In this document: piece by piece, positions 26,542 to 38,500 of the stretch
Position numbering within the stretch: the stretch's first letter is position 1
How the letters are laid out: each line of letters starts with the position of its first letter
Source of the DNA: Aurelia coerulea
Taxonomy: Eukaryota; Cnidaria; Scyphozoa; Semaeostomeae; Ulmaridae
NCBI GenBank assembly: GCA_039566865.1
Contig: CM076955.1
Span: 19,823,501 to 19,887,500, forward strand
Length of the DNA: 64,000 nt
Direction: 5' to 3'
Made by a program: the position numbers and the translations under genes
Notes under the pieces: generated by a model
The model's input: the letters and a program-made list of their open reading frames with translations, nothing else
Database searches by the model: none
Told to the model about the DNA's origin: nothing

Positions 26542-29500
26542 AGAGCTAGAAAAACAACGCTTTAAATAGGTGGTTACAGGATGTTTTGAACTCAAGGAAT
26601 TTAGCTCAAGTGCCGAAGAAATTGTATGTTGGGATCTTGAACGACAATAGACAATTACGCTAAAGATGGCGGCGAGGAACTTCTTACCAAGATGCACTGC
26701 GTTCTTTAATCGAATTCCTATAGAATCGTTAAAGATTCGTTATTCGAACGCAATGCATCTTGGTAAAAAGTTCCTCGCCGCCATCTTTAGCGCAGTCGTC
26801 TATAGACAATAGACCTTTTAGCTATTCTGAAAGGAATCAGAATCAAACAACATTTTGCTACATTTTGTAGAATTTTCAAATGTGTACAATAGTGATAGAA
26901 GCTCTAAAGCCACTCGATCGAACGTCGCGTATCAAAATTTATAAAAATGACGCTCGATCCAGGTTCTTTTGTAGAATAGCTAAAAGGTCTATTACGGTAA
27001 AGATGGCAGGCAGGAATATTTTACCATGATGCTTTGCGTCGCATTTAATTTCAATTGATTTGATTGATTGATATCTTCAAAACTGCAAAGGAACTTGGTA
27101 AAACATTCCTTGACGCCATCTTTAGTGCAATCGTCTATTAGTCAATCATTTCATACCGCCACAATGCAATTTCCAATCGAAGGAATACTCTCTAGGTGGT
27201 TAGCAAGCTACCATAAGGGTTGGTAGGACTGGTCAAAAATTCAGGAAATCGTGCTTTTCCCCCTGTTGGTCTGAGTGCTTCTTGGGAAGCCTGCAAAACG
27301 AGGTAACAAGGAAACTGAACAACCTGACTAATGACAAACTCACTGGTTCCTCGACTGTAAAAAATCCACTGCCAGTTCCTCCTTCAATATATGAGACACC
27401 ATTTTCAAAAAGATTTAAAAATTCTTCAGTTTCGTCGCCTTGTTCTTCTCTCTGTAAGCAACGAAAAATGCATTAAAAATTGACATAAGAATTTGTCTGA
27501 AATATGAATTCGGTGAAATAAGTTGCAGCAAAAGATCTTCCAGATTGATTTCAGTAAGTTTACATAATAAGCAAAGGGACTTTTACAAACTGACAATCTT
27601 TTTACTTTATGATACTATAAATTTGATTTAAAGGGGCAGTACAAGATTCTTGTAAACAATCGGAAAGTCCGGGACAACCCGCGCACGAGACTAAAGCCTT
27701 AGGATTTCAATGGCGACTAGTTTCATCGCAGCTTTTACGTAAGTTTTATTGCAGTGTTTTCTTACCTATGTCTATGAAATGTGATGGAACTTTTGATATC
27801 CATTAAAAATTTCAAATATTCGGCGTTTGAAATATAGAACAAATTCTCCATCAAAGCTTCGATCACCAAGATTGTCGCAGATACTTTGGATTACTATTCT
27901 CTGTGCAAAATCGCCATCAGCTATGTTGTGTTTAGCCTAAACACATCCGATGATTTTACACGCAGAGCCACGCAAAGGGGACGGGTTGTACAGCTCCTTT
28001 AAATTCAGGGACGTAGGAAGCATCTCAAACTTGGGGGGGGCATGACACTTCAAGGGCACTTTTTTCATTAGCTAAAGGGGGACTTCCTGAAAATAAACAG
28101 GGCACTTCTTTTTTTATAACAAAATCTTGAGGGGGGCACTTGCCCCCAGCGTCCCCGGTTCCTACGCCTCTATTTAAATTTTAGCTATGCAACTGATGTT
28201 TCGCTCACATTTCATATCTACGATGGCATTAAGACATGTAAGATCTTACCTGAGTTCTGCTCTCTGCTCCAAGCAGATTTCGGAGGTTCACTGCATGAAT
28301 TGCAGAGCATGCTTTCTTGTCAAGCTAAAGCAAAGAAGAAGCACACAATGATTTTCTATCAACAATTAATGATTCAAAAACATAGGGCTCAAATATTTAA
28401 AAAGGTCGGTATAAATTCTATTACAGTTTTCTTTGAATCAAATGGCTTGGAAGGAACTTAGGGTTTTTTGTTGTAAATCTGTCTTGGAAATTTATTGATA
28501 TATTGATTAGTTTCAAAATGGCGGCATTTATTAAATTTGAGGCTGTAATGTCATCAAATTTCTAAATCCTAAACCAGACAAGCTACAGATTTCCGCTTTC
28601 CACCATATTGTAGTCCTTCATAAATTATGGTCTTCGTGATAGTCATATCATTTTTCCTGTTCAGGATTTAGGATGATTTGAATTTTTTCAAAATTTTCCA
28701 TGAATTTTTTCAAAAATAATTAAATTGTCGCCATTTTGAAGAAAGTCAAGATATCAAAATATTTCCATGGCAGGTTTACAGCAAAGTACTATAAGTTCCT
28801 TTCAAGCCATTCAATGAAAGAAAAATTTCATAGAATTTTACAGCCACATTTTTAAAGAGGAAGAAAATTGCAGATACAATCTGCGTAACAACAAAGACTT
28901 CATAATTCCACAAATAAGATCAGAAAGTGGTAGAAAGTCAGTGTTCTTCAGAGAACCCTTCCTATGGAGTATGATTGATAATGACATTAAAGCTTTGAAA
29001 CAAGAAAAATTTAAGAAGTGTATACATAAATATAAGGACAAATTAGATAAGATTAATTTTCAATCAGGGACCAAATCAAAAGATCATTCTTTTGTGTATT
29101 GAACATTAAACTTGAATTGACATTTTCCAATTTATAGACTACAGTATTCCATTGGACATAGTTACAATTTATCAAGATTTTTTCAACTACCGGGTGCGCC
29201 AAAATAAACTATGCACGTTTGGCAGGCCACGATAAATCGTAAACAAGATTTGAAAGATTTGCAGAAAGTCCTACGCTTGATTCAAACATAAAAATATGAA
29301 TCAAGAGAAAACTTCTTTACAATGTCATAACAGCAATACCAGATATCTTCGTATAAAACTAAGTAAGGGGAAGTTGTAATGGGACTTGGTCCATTCAAAG
29401 AAAATTTAAACGTTTTTTGAGGGTGGAAAACGAAAATTTTAAGAAACCCGGGTGGTAAACGCTACTTACTGTTGAATGTTGTCCTATCCAATAATATATT

Positions 29501-32500
29501 TGCCATTCAAGTTGATCTGTGTCGTCATAGATCGTCTAAAATGAGAAATTCTACATTTGTAATACTGTCAATGACTGTAGATGCATACCTTCCTAATTTG
29601 AAATTAAAACATCGCAGATTCATAGATTGAAGTAGAACTGGACAATTATATTACACAATGAAACAATGATTGTGAAATATAATTGTCCAGTTCTACTTCA
29701 ATCGATGAATTTGCGATATTTTAATTTCAAATTAAGAAGGTATATAGAACTGGACATTTATATTTCACAATGAAACAATCTGCTAAGACGAGTCTACAAT
29801 AAGCACCCTACACGAGAGGGTTCAATTTGTTTCAATTTATTACCTACCGTAAAAGATCTATTAAGCCCACCTCTCTATTAAGCCCCCTCTCTAGTAAGCC
29901 CCTCCCCTCTTAGCCAAGATTTCAAATAAGCCCGCCCTCTCTATTAGCCAGCCCCCCATTCATATCAAATTCCAGAGGTTGCCAAAGATTTCCCATTTAT
30001 TGAGCTAAAGAAATTTGCATGTTAATTTTGATATGGTTCGAGATAAAACTGTGTCGAATTTATGTATTTGACTCGTAAAATTGTATGCTGAATCCGCAAA
30101 ATATTGTGTAAAAAGAATTACACAGCTATCATATGCATCCTAGTCATTTGATTTCGAGAATGAGCCCCCCTCTCTAATAAGCCCCCCTCTGGAATGTCTG
30201 AAATTAACTATGCCCCCTGGGGGCGTAACAGAGCTTTTACGGTAAGTCAAAAAGGGAACCCCTGGAGAAAAATGCAGCGTTTGTATACAACATACCTGTA
30301 CTACGATGTAGCAGTCACCATCATAGAATCTCCCAAATAATGCTGAAAAAAATACCGAATCAGTCAGGATATTGTACGGGTAAGTATAAAGTTTCTGGCG
30401 TTCAAAAAATCAGGGGAATTGCAAAACATTTTTGGCTAGTATCAATATCTTCTTATGGAGATAGATTAAAGGACAACAAATGTAAGCGAAATCAATTACC
30501 CTTGCTATGTCTTTAAACTGCGTTTTATGTTAAAAAGGAAAGTAAACGTTGTCAACAAAGGAAATGGAAAATTAAGCCACTTAGTACATTCCCACATACA
30601 AATTTCAAAAATGAACAAACTCAAATACAGCCAGATTATCATCAATCCTAATGGATAGTTGAGGACACTGGCATAATACCTTCATCGACTGGAACGGGTA
30701 GAAAGTTCTCGATCTGGAAAATGGTTAGTCCTGAAAGAAAAATAGGGCAATCTGTACAGTGAATCGAGTAATTTTTTATCAGTACATATGTATTCAGGAG
30801 CGCTTTACCATACCATTAAGCAAGCAGTCAAGTAGCGGTAGAGTTCCTTGAACGCCTGGTACACAGATAGATAATATCCTGGTAAAATTGCTAATTCAAA
30901 TAGGTACACCATTTCATTGCTTCTTCTGAATGTGAAGGTGAAGGTGAAGTTGCGGTTTTTAGCGCCAAGCGCTAGGATCGCAGAAGTAGAATAGGCCCAA
31001 TCGAGTCGGCGACCCCTTGTCATGACGCTGAAGTGATAGGGCTCTACCTGGGATCGAACCCCGTCCACCTGACTGTTCTAGCTGCAATGTCAGAGGATTA
31101 CACCACTGCGCAACAACACCTTCTCTTTGTGATCTCATCTGATGACTTGATGTGACCAGTGTTAGACAAAAAAGAGAAGTGTTTAATTATGTGATGTTTA
31201 TTTGGCTCTAAGCTGTACCTGGTTGTTGTGCGACATCACTTGAAAATATTTCATTGTAATTCAGGTTTGGTCGTATGAGCGCTTCGTTCCATCTACGTCC
31301 TCTGTGAAATAGGAAACAAACTTTGGTAAACATTGATATACAACAGAAAAATGTCTTGGTTGGAAGAAAGAGTGTGTAAAGCCTATTGGACGCTCAGAAG
31401 AACAGAAGTCATAGCAGGCTCCCTAGAAAATATCCTCATTACAACGAAGGCCGTCTAAAGTCCTTGTGTCATTTAATAAGCAAACTGGCTCCAATCTTTC
31501 AGATGCTACACCCTCATATCCCTCCTCGCATTCCTTTGGCAATCAAAACAATCAAGATTTCTTTCAAATTCAGCCAGCTGGATCTAATTTGTTTCAAATG
31601 AAACAATGCTAGAATCTTAAACAATGCAATCATGATTGTTTTGATTTCCAAAGGAACGCAAGGCCTGTCTGTCACTGTAAGATTATGTAACGCCAACGTC
31701 GAACATATACGGAATCAACGAAGGATTTTGAGAAAGTCATCAGACATTAACCAATCAAAGGAAGAGAACTCACTTTAAGTATTGGGGTCCTTCTGGGCCA
31801 TCATCGTCCTTAAAAATTAAAACATAGCAAATCAGATAAAAATGAACATAAGAGAAATAAGAAAACTTAGCAATGGACTCTAAAGGTTCGATCAGACTTT
31901 AACAAACGTCAAACTACTTCTCGAATCGTTTCATTACAATCAGTGTACCTAGGAAAATGAAACTATTGTAAAAATTTGCACAGTAGATAGTAGGCGGTGG
32001 AACTCTTTGGATGTTGCGCTACGTCTATCAAAATGTTCTGTTGCATTAATTGAACGAATTTGATACAAATACAAAGAGATTTTGATCTCACAGAAGAAAA
32101 GAACCCGGACGGGGGCACTTGACCAGATTTTGGTTGGGGGCGAGCCACCCAAGCGTCAAAAACATACTTGTTTCTCATCATAATTTTTCAAAATGTATAC
32201 TTGAACCTTTTTCTAATTTTTCGACGAAAGTTACCCGATCTGATACTAACTTTAAAAAAAGGATACCTACGCTTTGTTTCGGATTCTTATGATGAGCTTT
32301 GTTTTCTTCCGCACTTTCAACCATACCCTGAGAGATGAAGGCATATCAATGTAATCCAAGAAAGCCATACCAAAGCAAAAATGTGCTTTCTAAAAGAGAA
32401 ATCTATACTTCATAAATGATCAACAAATAAGAACATAAGATCCTTTTGGATGATTACAAAGTCCGTCCTGAGCTAAGCAAGCATAAGAAAATCTGAATAT

Positions 32501-35500
32501 TGATTTCTTCATAACCCCAAATGATCGTTGTGATGCTGTTTTTAGCAACAGTCAGAGAGATGAGTGTTGCTACTAAAGTCGCCTTCAATAGGGTAGGGTG
32601 GGGTAACGTGGGTCGAAAATGAGCAAAATCTCAAAATAGATAGCTGGTAAAACGAGACTAAAATGCAAAACATTTCAAAAGTTTCGTTTAATTGACATTC
32701 AGTGCTTCTTCTTTCTTGGGAAAAAATCTCAGCTCTGACAAAGGCAGTTAATTATTTTAAAAAAATTTTCTCTTTTGGCAACTAAAATAGGCCCACTTTT
32801 TCCAACGAGCAGGAAAAGTGGGTCTATTTTCAAAACTTGTACAATATCGGAATACGAAAGGCTAAATGATTAAAAAATCAATGGACTTACATTTTCCAAC
32901 TGTTCTCTATTCAATAAAATCACAGTTTTTTCCTTTTATCGCAAGCAATCCCGTTCCCGCAACGAAAATAAAACTACGGTCGTTATGCTGTGATCCACCA
33001 TCGCTGCGACTTGCAAGTCAGTGATCGAATTTGATAATAACAGTCAAATAAAGATGTTTGCAATGTTTACTTCAATTTACTGGTTACAAGACAGCAACTG
33101 CGGTAATAGGAAGCCCATTTTCGCATTTTAGACAGAAAACAACGTGGCAAGATGCGAAAATTTTAGGCAATTCAAGGCTTCGTTGAATTTGAATTATGGC
33201 TGAATTCTCAGTAGGCCCTCATTACCCCACCTGGTAAAAAACTAAAAATAAAAAGAACAATCGCGTCAATGACTTCGAAATAAACGTTATTTTATTTGTG
33301 AAAGACCAAACTCTCACCTCGTGGTCATTAAATTGGCCAGAAAAGCAAGACAACAGTGGCAGGAGAAAGTTTTCAAGGGCTTTGAAATTCTTGCACAGTA
33401 GGCCGTTCAGTAAAGTTATTTTATAAAACGAGTGGAGATACATCTAAGAGGGATGTTTTATGTAAAAAGGTAGTTTATTATGCAGACATTAAAAGAAAAA
33501 TAGCAAGCCTTTTTTCCATTTAACGAGGAAGGATATTTCTAGCGAAAAGCTCAGTAGACACACTTTACCCCGTAGACCCATATTACCCCACCCTACCCTA
33601 GCAAATCAAGCGCCATGAATAACAACAAGAATCGCCCGAAAAGTGATATTTTGATCTTCATGTCAAACGAAGATGATACGCAACAAATAAAAATATATTA
33701 CCCCCAGTTCGCTTAGTTCATACATGATGCATCTGTCTCAAATTAGATCTCATGTGAGATTAACGATAACGCAAAATTACTTATCCAGGACTCTGCAGAA
33801 CGTCTCTATTCGCGGACATCTAATTTGAGACAAGCAGTCACGAAGATAACATCTGTGCAGAATCATATGCATGAAGATGTTTTGGTTCAGTGTGATCATG
33901 TGCCTTCCCCCAGTCAATGGCGCCATTGTTTGCTGGGATTCTGCACCTTTCCTCTCAACTTCACCTACGACGTTTGCATCTTTGCATCTGTAGCTGTGTA
34001 GGAGGGGGTCCTTCTACCTGATGGTGATGCTGCGAATGCTAGCCTCTGCAGGCCGCCTGTTACATCATCCTCTAAAGTTGACTTATTTGCATAATGAGTA
34101 CTATTAACAAGTGGCTAATGGTGCGTTCGTTCTAGATAACAATTGTTTTAACATAATTAAGCTGCTAATGAAGTATTTGTTGCTGTGCCAGGGTAAACAT
34201 CATGGTAATTTATCCATCTTACGGTGTCAAATCTGTCTAACATGAAATATGCCGACGTCAAATTTTTCTATCGGATCGCGGGAAACTTCTGTCTTGTGTG
34301 CGCTTTATTGGCGCTTTCTTTATTTCAGTGCCAATTAGCAGCGGTAAAACGTTAATCAATTGCTTTAACGAGCGTGACGGACTTTCTTTCTTTCTTTCTT
34401 TCTGACTTTCTGACTGACCCGGAGCCCCCTCTTAGATTACAAAGTTGGACTTTGTAATCAAACATAAGATCCTTTTGGATGATTACAAAGTCCGTCCTGA
34501 GCTAAGCAAGCATAAGAAAATCTGAATATTGATTTCTTCATAACCCCAAATGATCTTTTATGCTGTTTTAGCCAAATGATCTTTTATGCTGTTTTAGCTA
34601 CAGTCAGAGAGATGAGTGTTGCTGCTAAAGTCGCCTTCAACAGAAAATCAAGCGCCTTGTATAAGGACAAGAATCGCCTGAAAAGCAATATTTTGATCTT
34701 TATGTCAAACAAGGATGATACGCAAAAAATCAAAAGTCATTACCCCTAGTTTGCTTAGTCTCTGCATGAAACTATTGGTGCATCTGTGTCATGTCAGATT
34801 TACGATAACGCAAAATTACTTATGTTTATGCAGAACCCTGCAGAACGTTTCTATTCCTGGGCATCTAGTTTGAGACAAGCATTGACGAAAATAACCTATG
34901 TGCAGAATCATATGCATGAAGAAGTTTTGGTTTCGTGTGATCGCGTCCCTTCCCCCAGTCAATGGCGCCATTGTTTGCTGGGATTCTGCACCTTTCCTCT
35001 CAACTTCACCTGCGATGATTGCATCCGTTGCTGTGTAGGAGGGGGGTCCTTCTACCTTTGGTGATGCTGCGAATGCTAGCCTCTGTGCAGGCTGCCGGTT
35101 ACATCATCCCCTAAAGTTGACTTATTTGCATAATGAATACTATCAATAAGTGGCTAATGATGCGTTCGTTCTAGAAAACGATTGTTTTAACGTAATTAAG
35201 CTGCTAATGAATTCAAGAACGTGCCAATTCTGCGTAAATTTGTTGTTGTGCCAGGGTAAACATCAAGGTGATTTATCCATCTTATGGTGTCAATCTGTCT
35301 AACATGAAATAGGCCGACGTCAAATGTTACTATCGGATCGCGGGAAACTTCTGTCTTGTATGCGCTTTCTGTGCGCTTTCTTTATTTCAGGGCAAATTAG
35401 CAGAGATAAAACGTTAATCAAAAACTGGTCTTTCCTTCTTTAGCACACCTTACTTTAGCACACCTCACGATTAATAACTTAATTCATGTATACTTTTTCA

Positions 35501-38500
35501 TTTTGGTATAAAAGCACGAGTGAATTTTTCATTATCTTAAACAATCATGGCCGAAAGTATGTCCGCCTCAAATTAGATGTCACCTGAGATTTGCGATAAC
35601 GCAAAATTCCTTTGCAAAACACTTCTATTGCTATTATCATATAATTTGAAACACACTTTAGTCCTTACTATTCTATAATAATTCAACTGATTTTATCAAA
35701 CATGGATTGACAAAATGAAACAGAAAACGTCGATTAACAATTTACACCGGATTCGTCTCTTGTTGCTTCCTTTGAGCCTTCATATGATGTTCCTAGTGGT
35801 CTGTACACTGAACGAAGTTCATGACAGAGATGAACTTTCCAACAAAATTTTAAACATGAAAACATTCAAACATTTATATATACCTTTAACTTCTTGTCTG
35901 ATGTGTCAGTCAAGGTTTGATACCGACGTCCACGCAGACGGAGCTGAGGAGATAAAAGATAAATACTATCAACTCTTTCATCCTATCTTTTACAACCAAC
36001 ACAGAAAAAATCGAGGGGCACATCACTCAAAAAATAGAGGATGAGATTTTGGGATTTTATAAATATCTAGGATTTGTCAAAGATTTTTGAGATTTATTCT
36101 GAGATTTTCAAAGATTTCAACGAGTTTTCGCAATTTTTAGAAATTTAAGATTTTCGACATTTTGCAAGGTTTTTCAAGATTTCAAATCTTCGAGGATTTA
36201 AACGACTTAAAAGGTTTTCAAAGAACTTCCAGAAGATCTTTTTTGAGAATGTATACCATTTGTTGGGGAGACCATTGGGATTCTTCTAGATTTTCGAAAA
36301 CTTCCTGGATTTCCTATAGGATTTCAAAGATCTTGTTAAGATTTTGAAATTTTTCAAGATTCTTCAAGATTTTTCGTATTTTGAAAGATGCTTGGAGTGA
36401 TTCTCCTCTCGCAGCAGATCAGAAATCAGAAAACCAATCAGAAAGATAAAAGCTTAAAAGGAGACATAAATGAAGGAAAAAACTTGTTGATACAAAGAAA
36501 ATTCTTTGACATATATAGTACAAATAATTGTGAAGTATCTCAACGAGTGCTTCTTCTTGTATGGTATAGACACATCTAACTTAAATATATAATGCCACAA
36601 AGGCATATTTTTCTAGTAGACTCAAGTTAAGTTTTTCTTACCTTCCTCGCGATCGGGTCTTTAGAAACTACAGAGGAAACAAAATCATTAAAATTGATTG
36701 CATAAACATGCCATGTTTCTTTATACAACACACGAGTGTTAATTCAATTTTATTCTTACAAATAAATATTTGTTTCGGCGACATTTTGACATATTAAATA
36801 GCAAGGATGACCAAAGTTCCCCATTTAAGGGAAAGTAATAGCAACATCCGTCCTTCGGAAGGGATATTAAACCAGGGGTCCCATGCCTGGATGCGGCAAG
36901 CATAGTGGGCATAAATTAGCTTCAATTAGCTAGAAATCCTTCCAGCCCACATAGAATAAATTACTAAAAAAAACACATCAAGAGAAGTTTACGATTTTCA
37001 ATCAAATGCTTTTCAGGGGTTTCAAAGGGGTTCCAAGGGGCCTTTCCCTGTCAACACTGCTCTTAACAGGATTCTTCAGGTCACAAAATTCCAATATCAG
37101 CACATTGTATTCAGCAGAAAGGAATCCACAAATTTTCTGAAGCATGCGTTTCCCTGAAGCGCAGGAAAGATGAAGTTGCCTGTTCATACGGAAGAGTGAC
37201 TTGATGACAACATTGCTCAACAGATTATGAATCTACTTACTCTGTATGGCGGAGGGAGAATGCCCCGCAGCGTATCTCAGCTGAGTCTGATATGAGAAGT
37301 CGATGTTATAGAATTCCACATCAGCCTCGTTTTGGGACACTGGCTTGGGAGGCATAACCAAGTGTGGGTTATTTCGTACATCCAAGTCCTGAAGAAAACC
37401 AACAAAAAGTGTGGTTAGGATGAATCTAGATTTGCTTTAAGTCTAGTTCGTTATTTTATTCGGGCCTCGGCCGCAAGTGAGCTGCGATAGTGGAGCCGCT
37501 GTGATAGTGGAGCAGCAGCTCACTGCCGGCCGAGTAGGCCCGAATGAAACAACCAACGAGAATTGAGGCAAGTCTGGGATGATTAGGCTGTGCTACTAAT
37601 GAAATGATTCTCCTCGCTTCACCAATAGCTTGATGAAGGAATGGGCTACATCAGCATGACGATTTACTCCGAGTATTTCGTGAAAGACGTGAACATTTTG
37701 TCATGGTAAATATCTGTCGAAGGATGCTAATATCTATCGAAGGATGCTCCTCGTTTTACCAATAACTTGATGAAGGAATGGGTTACATCAGCATGACGAT
37801 TTACTCCGAGTATTTCGTGAAAGACGTGAACATTTTGCCATGGTCAATATCTATAGCAAGATCATACTTTCACCGGGCATTTGCGATACATTCCCTTTCA
37901 CTTTCATTTTTCATTTTAAATTATTTAAACACAAAATCCTTCCAGCTTACAAAATCAACAAAAAAATTAATATCCTAGTTACATTAATACACTATATACA
38001 GTTAACCTAAAATTATATACAGTTTCCAATCTACATAGCAGCTGCGCTTCCAGGGAGTCGTGTCATGACGAGTATACCTGTACCTAAGACGGCGGTGCGT
38101 ACCACCACTTGATAAGGGTTCGTCTACCTTGACTATGCAATGCAAAGTGACGGATGGCAAAAACTAACAAACCTTAATATTGGCCAAGAAATGAATTCCC
38201 TCTGGTAGAGTGATGAGACAGTTTGAATGCAGAACCAATTTCTTCAATTTCAAACACCTGTGAATTGAAGCGATCTTATATCAGTGAATGTTTCACTCTA
38301 CGGTGTTAGCAGCATTTCTTATCGAGGGGCATATTATTCCTTCAAAAAATGAAAATAAGAAACAAAGGGATTTTTAGGGATATTTTCTCCAATTCAAAAA
38401 CATTTTGGTACCATTATGCACAAGATTTTGGCAAGTTATCTCCATTTTGATGTTTCTTACGGTTATTCATCAGATGAAGTTCTGGTAATACCCAGTCAAA

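Larger units (their letters stand above)
32404..35440. repeat. Tandem duplication of about 1 kb in the exon 21-22 intron of FLII
   Basis: Unit 1 is about 32430-34420 (including a 1012-bp insertion) and unit 2 about 34460-35440. Shared words include GATTACAAAGTCCGTCCTGA, GTCAATGGCGCCATTGTTTG and TATCGGATCGCGGGAAACTT. A third fragment begins near 35545 (AAATTAGATGTCACCTGAGA). Confidence 0.85.

Noticed and set aside
34786..35064. 92-codon plus-strand frame in the tandem duplication
   Set aside because: The equivalent region in the other unit (33.8-34.0 kb) has a disrupted frame and no family match, so selection on protein is unlikely.
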